Part shown: positions 7,586 through 13,023 of the stretch, piece after piece | How the letters are laid out: every line of letters starts with the position of its first letter | Numbering within the stretch: the first letter of the stretch is position 1 | Source: JALYNX01 sp044867525 | Lineage (GTDB): Bacteria; Actinomycetota; Acidimicrobiia; Spongiisociales; ZC4RG35 | Direction: 5' to 3' | Assembly (NCBI GenBank): GCA_044867525.1 | Contig: JBIOVB010000035.1 | Span: 1 to 14,011, forward strand | DNA length: 14,011 nucleotides | The notes under the pieces: model-generated | What the model saw: the letters and a program-made list of their open reading frames with translations, nothing else | What the model was told of the DNA's origin: nothing | Database searches by the model: none | Program-made: the position numbers and the translations under genes

Positions 7586-8505
7586 TCTCCCCGATCTCGC
7601 TCCTGGCGGCCGTGGTTTCCGCCCTTGCCGTCGGGCTTCTCGTGTGGCAGCTGGTCCCGCCACCTCGCTCACTCGCATCACGTGTGCACCCCTACCTGGC
7701 GCCCACGACACTTGGGGCGAGGCCGATTCGTCGTGGCGGTTCGATGACCAAAGTGTTCGGCCCGATGATCCGCCAACTCGCTGAAGGGGTGGGGGGTCTC
7801 CTCGAGAGGTCGGGTGACGGGGTAACCATCCTCCGACTTCGTCAGGCCGGGTGGTATCGGGAGATTCCTGAGGAGGAGATGGTGGCCGCCTACCGGGTTG
7901 CCCAACTTCGTTCCATTGCCGTAGGAAGTGTCGTGGGGGCAGCTCTTGGCTGGGCGATCGGGGCTTCCGCCGCCCTGTTCTGGATCATGGCCGGCCTCGG
8001 TCTGGTCGTGGGCGCAACCCGACAGAAGGGGCGTCTGGAGAAGGCGATCGACACCCGTCGAGAGCTGATGCGTATCGAGGTCTACACGGTCAATCAGCTT
8101 CTCGCCATGCGGGTCCGGGCGGGCGGCGGTGTTGTCCAGGCGGTCGGCGCAACGGTGGAAAGGGGAATGGGTGAAGTCGTATCCGAGCTCGCCGACGCCC
8201 TGCGACTCCATCGTGCGGGGTGGCGTGCCGGCGATGCGTTTCGGCGAATCGCGGAACTGACTCCGGAGCCATTCTGCGGCCGCACGTATCGGCTCCTGGC
8301 GTCCGCGGAGGAGCGAGGAGCCGACTTGGCCGGGGCGCTCCTGGATCTGGCAGAGGATGTGCGGGAGACGAGGCGTGAGTCGATCAAGCGGTCTGCCACA
8401 CGGCGGCGAGCGGCGATGCTGGTGCCAACGATTGCGATCCTGGCGCCGGTGCTGATGCTGTTCGTTGCGGCGCCGCTTCCCAGTTTGATCACGGGCTGGC
8501 GATGA
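7582..8505 (+). CDS. tadC: TadC-like pilus assembly platform protein (T2SSF domain)
   Basis: A 307-residue inner-membrane protein, the second platform subunit. Helices are visible at about 3-25 (ISLLAAVVSALAVGLLVWQL), 108-142 (IAVGSVVGAALGWAIGASAA then LFWIMAGLGLVVG) and near the C-terminus (about 273-303, AAMLVPTIAILAPVLMLFVA). The F domain lies between, with R-R-E-L-M-R-I-E-V-Y, V-R-A-G-G-G-V-V-Q-A-V and A-E-E-R-G-A-D-L-A-G-A-L. This domain has the same fold as in TadB but low identity, as usual for the pair. GTG start with a strong AAGGAG; four-base overlap with tadB. The stop lies just before the ribosome binding site of the pilin gene, so the operon continues. Confidence 0.9.
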   Translation: MISPISLLAAVVSALAVGLLVWQLVPPPRSLASRVHPYLAPTTLGARPIRRGGSMTKVFGPMIRQLAEGVGGLLERSGDGVTILRLRQAGWYREIPEEEMVAAYRVAQLRSIAVGSVVGAALGWAIGASAALFWIMAGLGLVVGATRQKGRLEKAIDTRRELMRIEVYTVNQLLAMRVRAGGGVVQAVGATVERGMGEVVSELADALRLHRAGWRAGDAFRRIAELTPEPFCGRTYRLLASAEERGADLAGALLDLAEDVRETRRESIKRSATRRRAAMLVPTIAILAPVLMLFVAAPLPSLITGWR

Positions 8506-8512
8506 AAGGAGG
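8505..8512 (+). promoter_or_regulatory. Strong ribosome binding site of the Flp-type pilin gene
   Basis: AAAGGAGG is the strongest Shine-Dalgarno sequence in the window. It touches ATG 8513 but lies six bases before ATG 8519, which makes the second ATG the better start. High translation suits a major pilin. Confidence 0.7.
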
Positions 8513-8518
8513 ATGACC

Positions 8519-8698
8519 ATGCCCGATTTGAGACAGGTGATGCGCGAGGTGCGCAAGGACGAAAGGGGGCTGAACACGGCTGAGCTGATGGGCAACGCCG
8601 CCCTGGCCATCGCCGCATTGGTGGTGATTTGGGGGGCGTTGTCGGCTCTCGGCGTGGACATTGTGGATTGGATCCGGACCTCGCTGCTCGCGGGCTGA
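8519..8698 (+). CDS. Flp-type (type IVb) prepilin, probable major pilin
   Basis: A 59-residue prepilin (61 residues if the ATG at 8513 is used). A charged leader (MPDLRQVMREVRKDERG) is followed by L-N-T-A-E-L-M and a hydrophobic helix NAALAIAALVVIWGALSAL. This fits prepilin peptidase cleavage after Gly with Glu at +5 (G/LNTAEL). The mature pilin would be about 42 residues, ending VDIVDWIRTSLLAG. The Tyr that often follows Glu5 in Flp pilins is missing. The gene lies directly after tadC with an AAAGGAGG site, as expected for the major subunit. No prepilin peptidase is encoded in the window. The product class is fairly sure; calling it the major pilin is inferred from size, position and ribosome binding site. 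Confidence 0.82.
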   Translation: MPDLRQVMREVRKDERGLNTAELMGNAALAIAALVVIWGALSALGVDIVDWIRTSLLAG

Positions 8699-9066
8699 GA
8701 GAGGAGCGGGGGGTCACCTCTATTCAGTTCGTCCTCGTCGGTGCGCTCACCCTCGTCCTCTTCTTGGCTCTGGCCAACCTGGTTGTGATCCAATACGGGC
8801 GCGGAGCCTTGAGGTCGGCCCTCGACCAGGGCGCACGCGTTGGAGCAGTCACCGGGTCAACCGCGGGATGTGAGCAACGGGTGGCATCGGTTCTCGGCCA
8901 GCTTCTCGGCGGGGAGATGGGAAACGGCGCCTCCTTCTCCTGCGAGATCGATGGAGGGGTGGTCACCGCCCAAGGTGTCGCCCTCTTCGAGTCCTGGACT
9001 CCATTCACCCCGGACGTTCCGATCGAGATCATGGCTCATGCGACTTTGGAGCCATATCGTGAATGA
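8668..9066 (+). CDS. TadE-like pseudopilin with Gln at +5
   Basis: The core of this protein is clear: E-E-R-G followed by VTSIQFVLVGALTLVLFLAL (prepilin-like helix), then an outside domain with Y-G-R-G-A-L-R-S-A-L-D-Q-G-A-R-V-G, as in TadE proteins, and two cysteines (GCEQRV, FSCEID) that may pair. If cleaved after Gly, the +5 residue is Gln, not Glu. The start is the weak point: the frame has no ATG. TTG 8668 (132 residues) and TTG 8629 (145 residues) are possible, both inside the pilin gene. A purine-rich GAGAGGAG lies at 8698-8705, but no standard start codon follows it. It probably depends on translation coupled to the pilin gene. It is inferred to be a minor pilin or anchor. Confidence 0.7.
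   Translation: MDPDLAARGLREERGVTSIQFVLVGALTLVLFLALANLVVIQYGRGALRSALDQGARVGAVTGSTAGCEQRVASVLGQLLGGEMGNGASFSCEIDGGVVTAQGVALFESWTPFTPDVPIEIMAHATLEPYRE
9048..9051 (+). promoter_or_regulatory. Ribosome binding site deciding the second tadE start
   Basis: GGAG lies seven bases before GTG 9059. The in-frame ATG at 9038 has no comparable site, so GTG 9059 is preferred. Confidence 0.45.
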
Positions 9067-9487
9067 CAGCGGGCATGGCGCCATCGAATTCGCTCTAGGG
9101 GTCGGACTACTCCTCATTCCAGTGGCGATCGTGGTCCTCGGCTTCGGCCCTTGGTCCGAGCGCCGGGTGGTGGCTGAAGCCGCCGCTGCCGAAGGTGCCC
9201 GCACCGCCGTTGTGGCTCTCGATGTCTCGGTCGGAGCCCGGGTGGTGGCCGAGATCGCGGGCAACCACGGGTTGGAGCCTGTGCATGTCCTCCTCGGGTG
9301 GTGTGGCGCCCCGCCGGGACCGACAGCGAATGCTGTCGGGGGATGTCCGCTGGCGCGGGGGACGGTTGTCGAGGCGGAGGTCCGGATCTGGACTCCGGTC
9401 GTGGAGACTCCGTGGGGAGCGATAGGCGGAGTCTGGGTGACCGGGCGCCATGCCGAACCGATCGACCTCTACCGGAGCTTGGGATGA
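9059..9487 (+). CDS. TadE-like minor pilin
   Basis: A 142-residue TadE-like protein. The N-terminus MNDSG then HGAIEF fits a prepilin cleavage after Gly with Glu at +5. The helix ALGVGLLLIPVAIVVLGFG follows, then A-E-A-A-A-A-E-G-A-R-T-A-V-V, the usual TadE helix after the membrane segment. The outside part has a C-x(16)-C pair (W-C-G-A-P-P to G-G-C-P), possibly a disulphide loop, and ends in a beta-rich segment (VVEAEVRIWTPVV). GTG 9059 overlaps the previous gene by eight bases. An ATG at 9038 would add seven residues. The stop overlaps the next start (ATGA). The role as minor pilin or assembly factor follows from the family. Confidence 0.8.
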   Translation: MNDSGHGAIEFALGVGLLLIPVAIVVLGFGPWSERRVVAEAAAAEGARTAVVALDVSVGARVVAEIAGNHGLEPVHVLLGWCGAPPGPTANAVGGCPLARGTVVEAEVRIWTPVVETPWGAIGGVWVTGRHAEPIDLYRSLG

Positions 9488-9900
9488 GGTCGGAACGAGG
9501 ATCGGCTGTGATCTGGATGGTCGGCCTGACGGCTCTCCTCCTTCTATTTGGCGGCCTGGCCGTGGACTTCTGGCGGGCTCTCGCGCTGCAGCGGGAACTT
9601 GCGGCGGTGGCCGACTCGGCGGCAATTGCTGCCGCTTCAGGGATCGACGAGGAGCACTATCGGGACACCGGGGAGGTGGTCCTGGATTCGACGCGGGCCA
9701 ACGCATTGGCTTTCGAGTCGATCGGGGACCAGGGAATCGAGCTGCTGAACGGCGAGGTACAGACGTCTGCAGACGGTTTGCAGGTGAATGTGGTGCTCAT
9801 CGACGTCCTCGAGCTCGGTCTACTCGGGATATTCGTCGACCAAACCGAGCCGCTCACGGTGCGGGCGGAGGCGACCGCCGTGCCGCAACGGCTGCCGTGA
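9484..9900 (+). CDS. TadG-like / Flp pilus-associated protein (helicase/secretion neighbourhood TadE-like)
   Basis: A 138-residue protein, last in the Tad operon. After MRSERG comes SAVIWMVGLTALLLLFGGLA, a single membrane helix typical of TadG N-termini. Then L-A-L-Q-R-E-L-A-A-V-A-D-S-A-A-I-A-A-A-S-G-I-D follows, the family's conserved helix with the A-D-x-A-A-x-A-A core. The rest is a short extracytoplasmic domain. It lacks the large von Willebrand-type domain of full TadG, so it is a short form. No Glu at +5 is present. ATG 9484 overlaps the tadE stop and has GGAG at 9474-9477. The stop is followed by 70 bp leading to the tRNA genes. It is inferred to anchor or tune the pilus. Confidence 0.78.
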   Translation: MRSERGSAVIWMVGLTALLLLFGGLAVDFWRALALQRELAAVADSAAIAAASGIDEEHYRDTGEVVLDSTRANALAFESIGDQGIELLNGEVQTSADGLQVNVVLIDVLELGLLGIFVDQTEPLTVRAEATAVPQRLP

Positions 9901-9906
9901 GGCAAC

Positions 9907-9935
9907 TTCTCACTGAGTGGGTGATCGGGTAATCT
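9907..9935 (+). promoter_or_regulatory. Candidate promoter for the tRNA pair
   Basis: TTCTCA (9907-9912) and TAATCT (9930-9935) are separated by 17 bases and fit a weak -35/-10 pair, 35 bases before tRNA-Gln. The tRNAs could also be reached by read-through from the Tad operon, since no clear terminator separates them. Confidence 0.27.
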
Positions 9936-9970
9936 CCGGTCTACCCGTGACACCCTCTGGGTGGGCGCGT

Positions 9971-10042
9971 TCGGGGGTGGTGTAATAGGTAACACGACAG
10001 GTTCTGGCCCTGTTATTGAGGGTTCGAGTCCTTCCCCCCGAG
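9971..10042 (+). tRNA. tRNA-Gln (anticodon CTG)
   Basis: A 72-base cloverleaf. Acceptor TCGGGGG (9971-9977) pairs with CCCCCGA (10035-10041), with G10042 as discriminator. The D stem is GTGT/ACAC. The anticodon stem ACAGG/CCTGT holds loop TTCTGGC with CTG at 10004-10006, reading CAG. The T arm is GAGGG, loop TTCGAGT, CCTTC with one G-T pair. CCA is not encoded and must be added after transcription. Confidence 0.95.
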
Positions 10043-10070
10043 CGACGGCCGGCATCATCGGTCGACAAAT

Positions 10071-10143
10071 GGTCCCGTCGTCTAGGGGTCTAGGACACTG
10101 CCCTCTCAAGGCAGAGACGCCGGTTCAAATCCGGTCGGGACTG
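10071..10143 (+). tRNA. tRNA-Glu (anticodon CTC)
   Basis: A 73-base cloverleaf. Acceptor GGTCCCG (10071-10077) pairs with CGGGACT (10136-10142) with one G-T pair; G10143 is the discriminator. The anticodon stem CTGCC/GGCAG holds loop CTCTCAA with CTC at 10105-10107, reading GAG. The T loop is TTCAAAT. CCA is not encoded. It lies 28 bases after tRNA-Gln, probably in one transcript. The last 19 bases are shared, on the opposite strand, with the end of the HNH gene. Confidence 0.95.
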
Positions 10144-10838
10144 CTGGCAGCGAGCGTCTTTGAGACGATGGTTGCGCTCAGCTCGGGCGCGTATCGATAG
10201 AGCGTCTCGACGCAGAAGCTCACGATATCCACGACGCGTTGTCCCTTGGGATGGGCGATCGACCACAGCTCGAGGTTCTTGATCCGGTTGTCGGTCCGAT
10301 CGCCGTTGCGATGGTGGACCACCTCGTCGGACCGAATCGGGCGACCAAGATGACGAGGCATTACCAAGCGGTGTTCGCCGACCTTGGTTGCACCGCCGAC
10401 CAGCCAACGCTCCTCCGGTAACACCGGAATCTGCCAGTAGCCATGGCTGAGCCCGCCGTTTCCCGAAGCGCTTCGTATCGGTTCGGCGGCTCTCGGGTCT
10501 CCAGTAGCGAGGAATCGCTTGTAGTGGACGGCGCAGAAGCCGCGCGCTTTGTGGGCACGTTCGCAATCCTCAACAGAACAGAGTCGTACCGGGCGCCGCA
10601 GCGGTGTTGGTTCGACGTACCCCAGTCGCAGTAGGCGCTGAAAATGGCCATGGCAGTAGCCGTGTGCCTCAGCCAGGTCGCCACACTCGATGACCACGCA
10701 CTCTTGGCGGATGTCGCCCTTGGCTATAGGTGGACCGGGGTCACCCGTCTTCAGTACCCGTCGATAGTGAATCTCGCAATACTCCTGCCGCCCATAGGTC
10801 CTCCTCTCACACCCATTGACTGAGCAGATCCCCTCCAT
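10125..10838 (-). CDS. HNH endonuclease with three zinc-knuckle repeats, next to tRNA-Glu
   Basis: A 237-residue putative DNA endonuclease. Three N-terminal repeats of the form C-x4-C-x(9-10)-C-x2-H occur at C5/C10/C21/H24, C47/C52/C62/H65 and C87/C92/C102/H105, each followed by aromatic and basic residues, as in DNA-binding zinc fingers. An HNH_3-type nuclease domain follows (about 153-193): EHRLVMPRHLGRPI, then VHHRNGD with H175/H176, and N184/N188 in the D-N-R-I-x-N-L-E-L-W tail. This type is typical of phage and free-standing homing endonucleases. The gene is convergent with the tRNA pair, and its stop codon lies inside tRNA-Glu. ATG 10836-10838 is placed right before the first finger, with AGGGA immediately upstream. 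Metal binding and cutting are inferred; target unknown. Confidence 0.86.
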   Translation of the reverse strand: MEGICSVNGCERRTYGRQEYCEIHYRRVLKTGDPGPPIAKGDIRQECVVIECGDLAEAHGYCHGHFQRLLRLGYVEPTPLRRPVRLCSVEDCERAHKARGFCAVHYKRFLATGDPRAAEPIRSASGNGGLSHGYWQIPVLPEERWLVGGATKVGEHRLVMPRHLGRPIRSDEVVHHRNGDRTDNRIKNLELWSIAHPKGQRVVDIVSFCVETLYRYAPELSATIVSKTLAASSPDRI

Positions 10839-10890
10839 TCCCTGACCGTACGCGTCGGGTGGGTCAGATTTCGTCGCCGGGCGCCATTCC

Positions 10891-10920
10891 TACACTCCCC
10901 GCACGCTGCCCCTCCTGAGG
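10891..10920 (+). promoter_or_regulatory. Candidate -10 element and ribosome binding site of hppA
   Basis: The 88 bp gap between the divergent HNH and hppA genes holds TACACT (10891-10896), matching the TANNNT -10 form without a clear -35 box, and GAGG (10917-10920) six bases before ATG 10927. The ribosome site is convincing; the promoter is tentative. Confidence 0.35.
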
Positions 10921-10926
10921 TCCTGA

Positions 10927-12981
10927 ATGTCCGACGCGATTGTGCTCATGGCGTTGGTCGCCGCCTTGGCTGGCCTCGCCCTGGCCGTGGTCTACGCCCG
11001 ATCGGTCCTGGCCCACCCCCGGGGCAACGAGCGGATGATCGAGATCTCCGACGCGATTCGCGAGGGCTCGATGGCATTCCTCCGTCGGGAGTACAGCTGG
11101 ATCCTGGTTTTCGTGGTGGTGATGGCTGTACTGATCGCAGCCCTCCTCGACTGGGGCCGTCCCTGGGGTGCCATCGCCTTCGTCTTCGGTGCCGTTCTCT
11201 CGGGGACGGCCGGGTATGTCGGGATGCGGATCGCCACCCAGGCCAACTCCAGGACCACCGAGGCCGCCCGAACCGGCGGCATCCCCGAGGCTTTGCGAGT
11301 CGCCTTCCGGGGCGGAGCGGTGATGGGTTTCACCGTTGCCGGCCTCGGCCTACTCGGTGTCGCTGTTGGGTTCGTTGTGTTCGAGCGTCTCCTCGGGCTC
11401 GACTCCTGGGCCGAGATCGTCACTGCCATCGGGCTCGGCGGCTCTTCGATAGCCCTCTTCGCGAGGGTTGGAGGTGGGATCTACACCAAGTCCGCCGACG
11501 TCGGCGCCGACATGGTGGGAAAGGTGGAGGCCGGCATACCCGAGGACGACCCGCGCAACCCGGCGGTGATCGCCGACAACGTGGGAGACAACGTAGGTGA
11601 CGTGGCGGGGATGGGCGCCGACCTCTTCGAGTCGTATGTCGGTGCCCTGGTTGCTCCCGTGGCCTACGCCGCGGTCGTCTTCTCGGGTTCTGGGTTCGTG
11701 GGGGAGGCGATCGTGTTCCCTCTGGCCGTGGCCGCGCTCGGGATGCTCGCCGCCATCATCGGGTCGTTCCTGGTGCGAACCGGTGACGAGGGCGGCCTGG
11801 CCGCAGCCCTCCATCGCGGCTCCAACTTCGCCTTGGTCGCCACAGCGCTCGGAGTGGTCGGGCTGGTGTATTGGATCTTCGGCGACGTGGCGGAGCACCC
11901 GCTTGGCCTTTGGGCCGCGGTTGCCGTCGGCCTGGTCGTGGGATGGCTGGTGGGCAGGATCTCGGAGTGGTTCACCTCCGACAACTACAAGACGGTCAAG
12001 GAGCTGGCGCGTCAGGCACAGGCCGGGCCGGCCACGGTGATCATCACCGGAGTCGCCGAGGGGATGCGCTCCGCCGCCTTCTCGGTGATCGTGGTCGCCT
12101 TCGGGATCGGGGCTTCCTACTTCTCGGGAGAGTGGGCGTTGGGAGCAGGGGGCGGGGTCTACGGAGTGGCGGTGGCCGCGATCGGGGTCCTGGCCACACT
12201 GGGAATCGTGGTCGCGGTCGACGCCTATGGGCCGATCGCGGACAACGCAGGGGGGATCGCGGAGATGGCCGGCCTCCCTCCTGAGGTTCGGCATGCCACC
12301 GACGCCCTGGATGCCCTTGGCAACACGACGGCCGCTGTGGCCAAGGGGTTCGCCATCGCATCGGCTGCGGTGACCGCCCTCGCCCTCTTCGCAGCGTTCA
12401 CCTCGGCTACCGACCTCGACTCGATCGACTTGACCCGAGCAGCGACCACCATCGGTCTCTTGTTGGGCGGGATGTTCCCCTTTCTCTTCGCCGCGCTGAC
12501 CATGAGCGCGGTGGGACGGGGAGCGAGCCGGATGGTCGACGAGGTGAGACGCCAGTTCCGGGAGATCGCCGGACTTCGCGAGGGTCTCCCCGGTGTCAAG
12601 GCGGACTATGCCGAATGCGTGGACATCGCAACCACAGCCGCCCTTCGTGAGATGGCCCTCCCCGCTGCGCTCACCATTTCCCTGCCTCTGGTCATTGGGT
12701 TCATCGACGTCGAAGCGCTGGGCGGGTTCCTGGCCGGCGCCCTGGTCACCGGGTTCCTGCTTGCGATCTTCATGGCCAACGCCGGCGGTGCCTGGGACAA
12801 CGCCAAGAAGTTCGTGGAGACCGGCGCCTACGGTGGCAAGGGCTCCGACGCCCACAAGGCCGCCCTGATCGGGGACACCGTGGGAGATCCGTTCAAGGAC
12901 ACCTCGGGCCCGGCGATGAACATCGTGATCAAAGTGATGACCATCGTCTCCCTGATCTTCGCCTCGGCCTTCGTCGGCTGA
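10927..12981 (+). CDS. hppA: Membrane-bound (H+ or Na+ translocating) pyrophosphatase
   Basis: A complete 684-residue ion-pumping pyrophosphatase, with about 16 membrane helices by family, that hydrolyses PPi and drives cations out of the cytoplasm. Hallmarks are DVGADMVGKVEAGIPEDDPR (from D191), the metal/PPi site DNVGDNVGDVAGMGADLFES (from D217), a second D-N-A-G-G-I-A-E-M segment, and the C-terminal G-D-T-V-G-D-P-F-K-D-T-S-G-P. The cation-dependence segment reads GNTTAAVAKG (A469, A472). Ala rather than Lys at the first of these sites is typical of K+-dependent enzymes. Whether it pumps H+ or Na+ cannot be settled by eye. ATG 10927 has GAGG six bases upstream. Length is normal and no key residue is missing. 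It is probably transcribed alone. Confidence 0.96.
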   Translation: MSDAIVLMALVAALAGLALAVVYARSVLAHPRGNERMIEISDAIREGSMAFLRREYSWILVFVVVMAVLIAALLDWGRPWGAIAFVFGAVLSGTAGYVGMRIATQANSRTTEAARTGGIPEALRVAFRGGAVMGFTVAGLGLLGVAVGFVVFERLLGLDSWAEIVTAIGLGGSSIALFARVGGGIYTKSADVGADMVGKVEAGIPEDDPRNPAVIADNVGDNVGDVAGMGADLFESYVGALVAPVAYAAVVFSGSGFVGEAIVFPLAVAALGMLAAIIGSFLVRTGDEGGLAAALHRGSNFALVATALGVVGLVYWIFGDVAEHPLGLWAAVAVGLVVGWLVGRISEWFTSDNYKTVKELARQAQAGPATVIITGVAEGMRSAAFSVIVVAFGIGASYFSGEWALGAGGGVYGVAVAAIGVLATLGIVVAVDAYGPIADNAGGIAEMAGLPPEVRHATDALDALGNTTAAVAKGFAIASAAVTALALFAAFTSATDLDSIDLTRAATTIGLLLGGMFPFLFAALTMSAVGRGASRMVDEVRRQFREIAGLREGLPGVKADYAECVDIATTAALREMALPAALTISLPLVIGFIDVEALGGFLAGALVTGFLLAIFMANAGGAWDNAKKFVETGAYGGKGSDAHKAALIGDTVGDPFKDTSGPAMNIVIKVMTIVSLIFASAFVG

Positions 12982-12994
12982 AGTCGTCGCTCCC

Positions 12995-13022
12995 AGCACC
13001 CAGCACCTGGTACCAAGCACCC
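12995..13022 (+). repeat. Four degenerate 7-base repeats (AGCACCC-type)
   Basis: The 42 bp gap between hppA and the phosphatase gene is mostly a run of four heptamers: AGCACCC, AGCACCT, GGTACCA and AGCACCC. They end one base before the ATG of the next gene. Two are identical and one matches at six of seven positions. No function is known to me. Confidence 0.6.
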
Positions 13023-13023
13023 A

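Noticed and set aside
7678..8793. Minus-strand open frame across tadC and the pilin gene (371 codons)
   Set aside because: It is fully antisense to tadC and the pilin, has no recognisable domain, and has a composition typical of a shadow frame.
9951..9963. CACCC-TCT-GGGTG hairpin after the last Tad gene as a terminator
   Set aside because: The stem is only five pairs, and the following bases are GC-rich with no T run.
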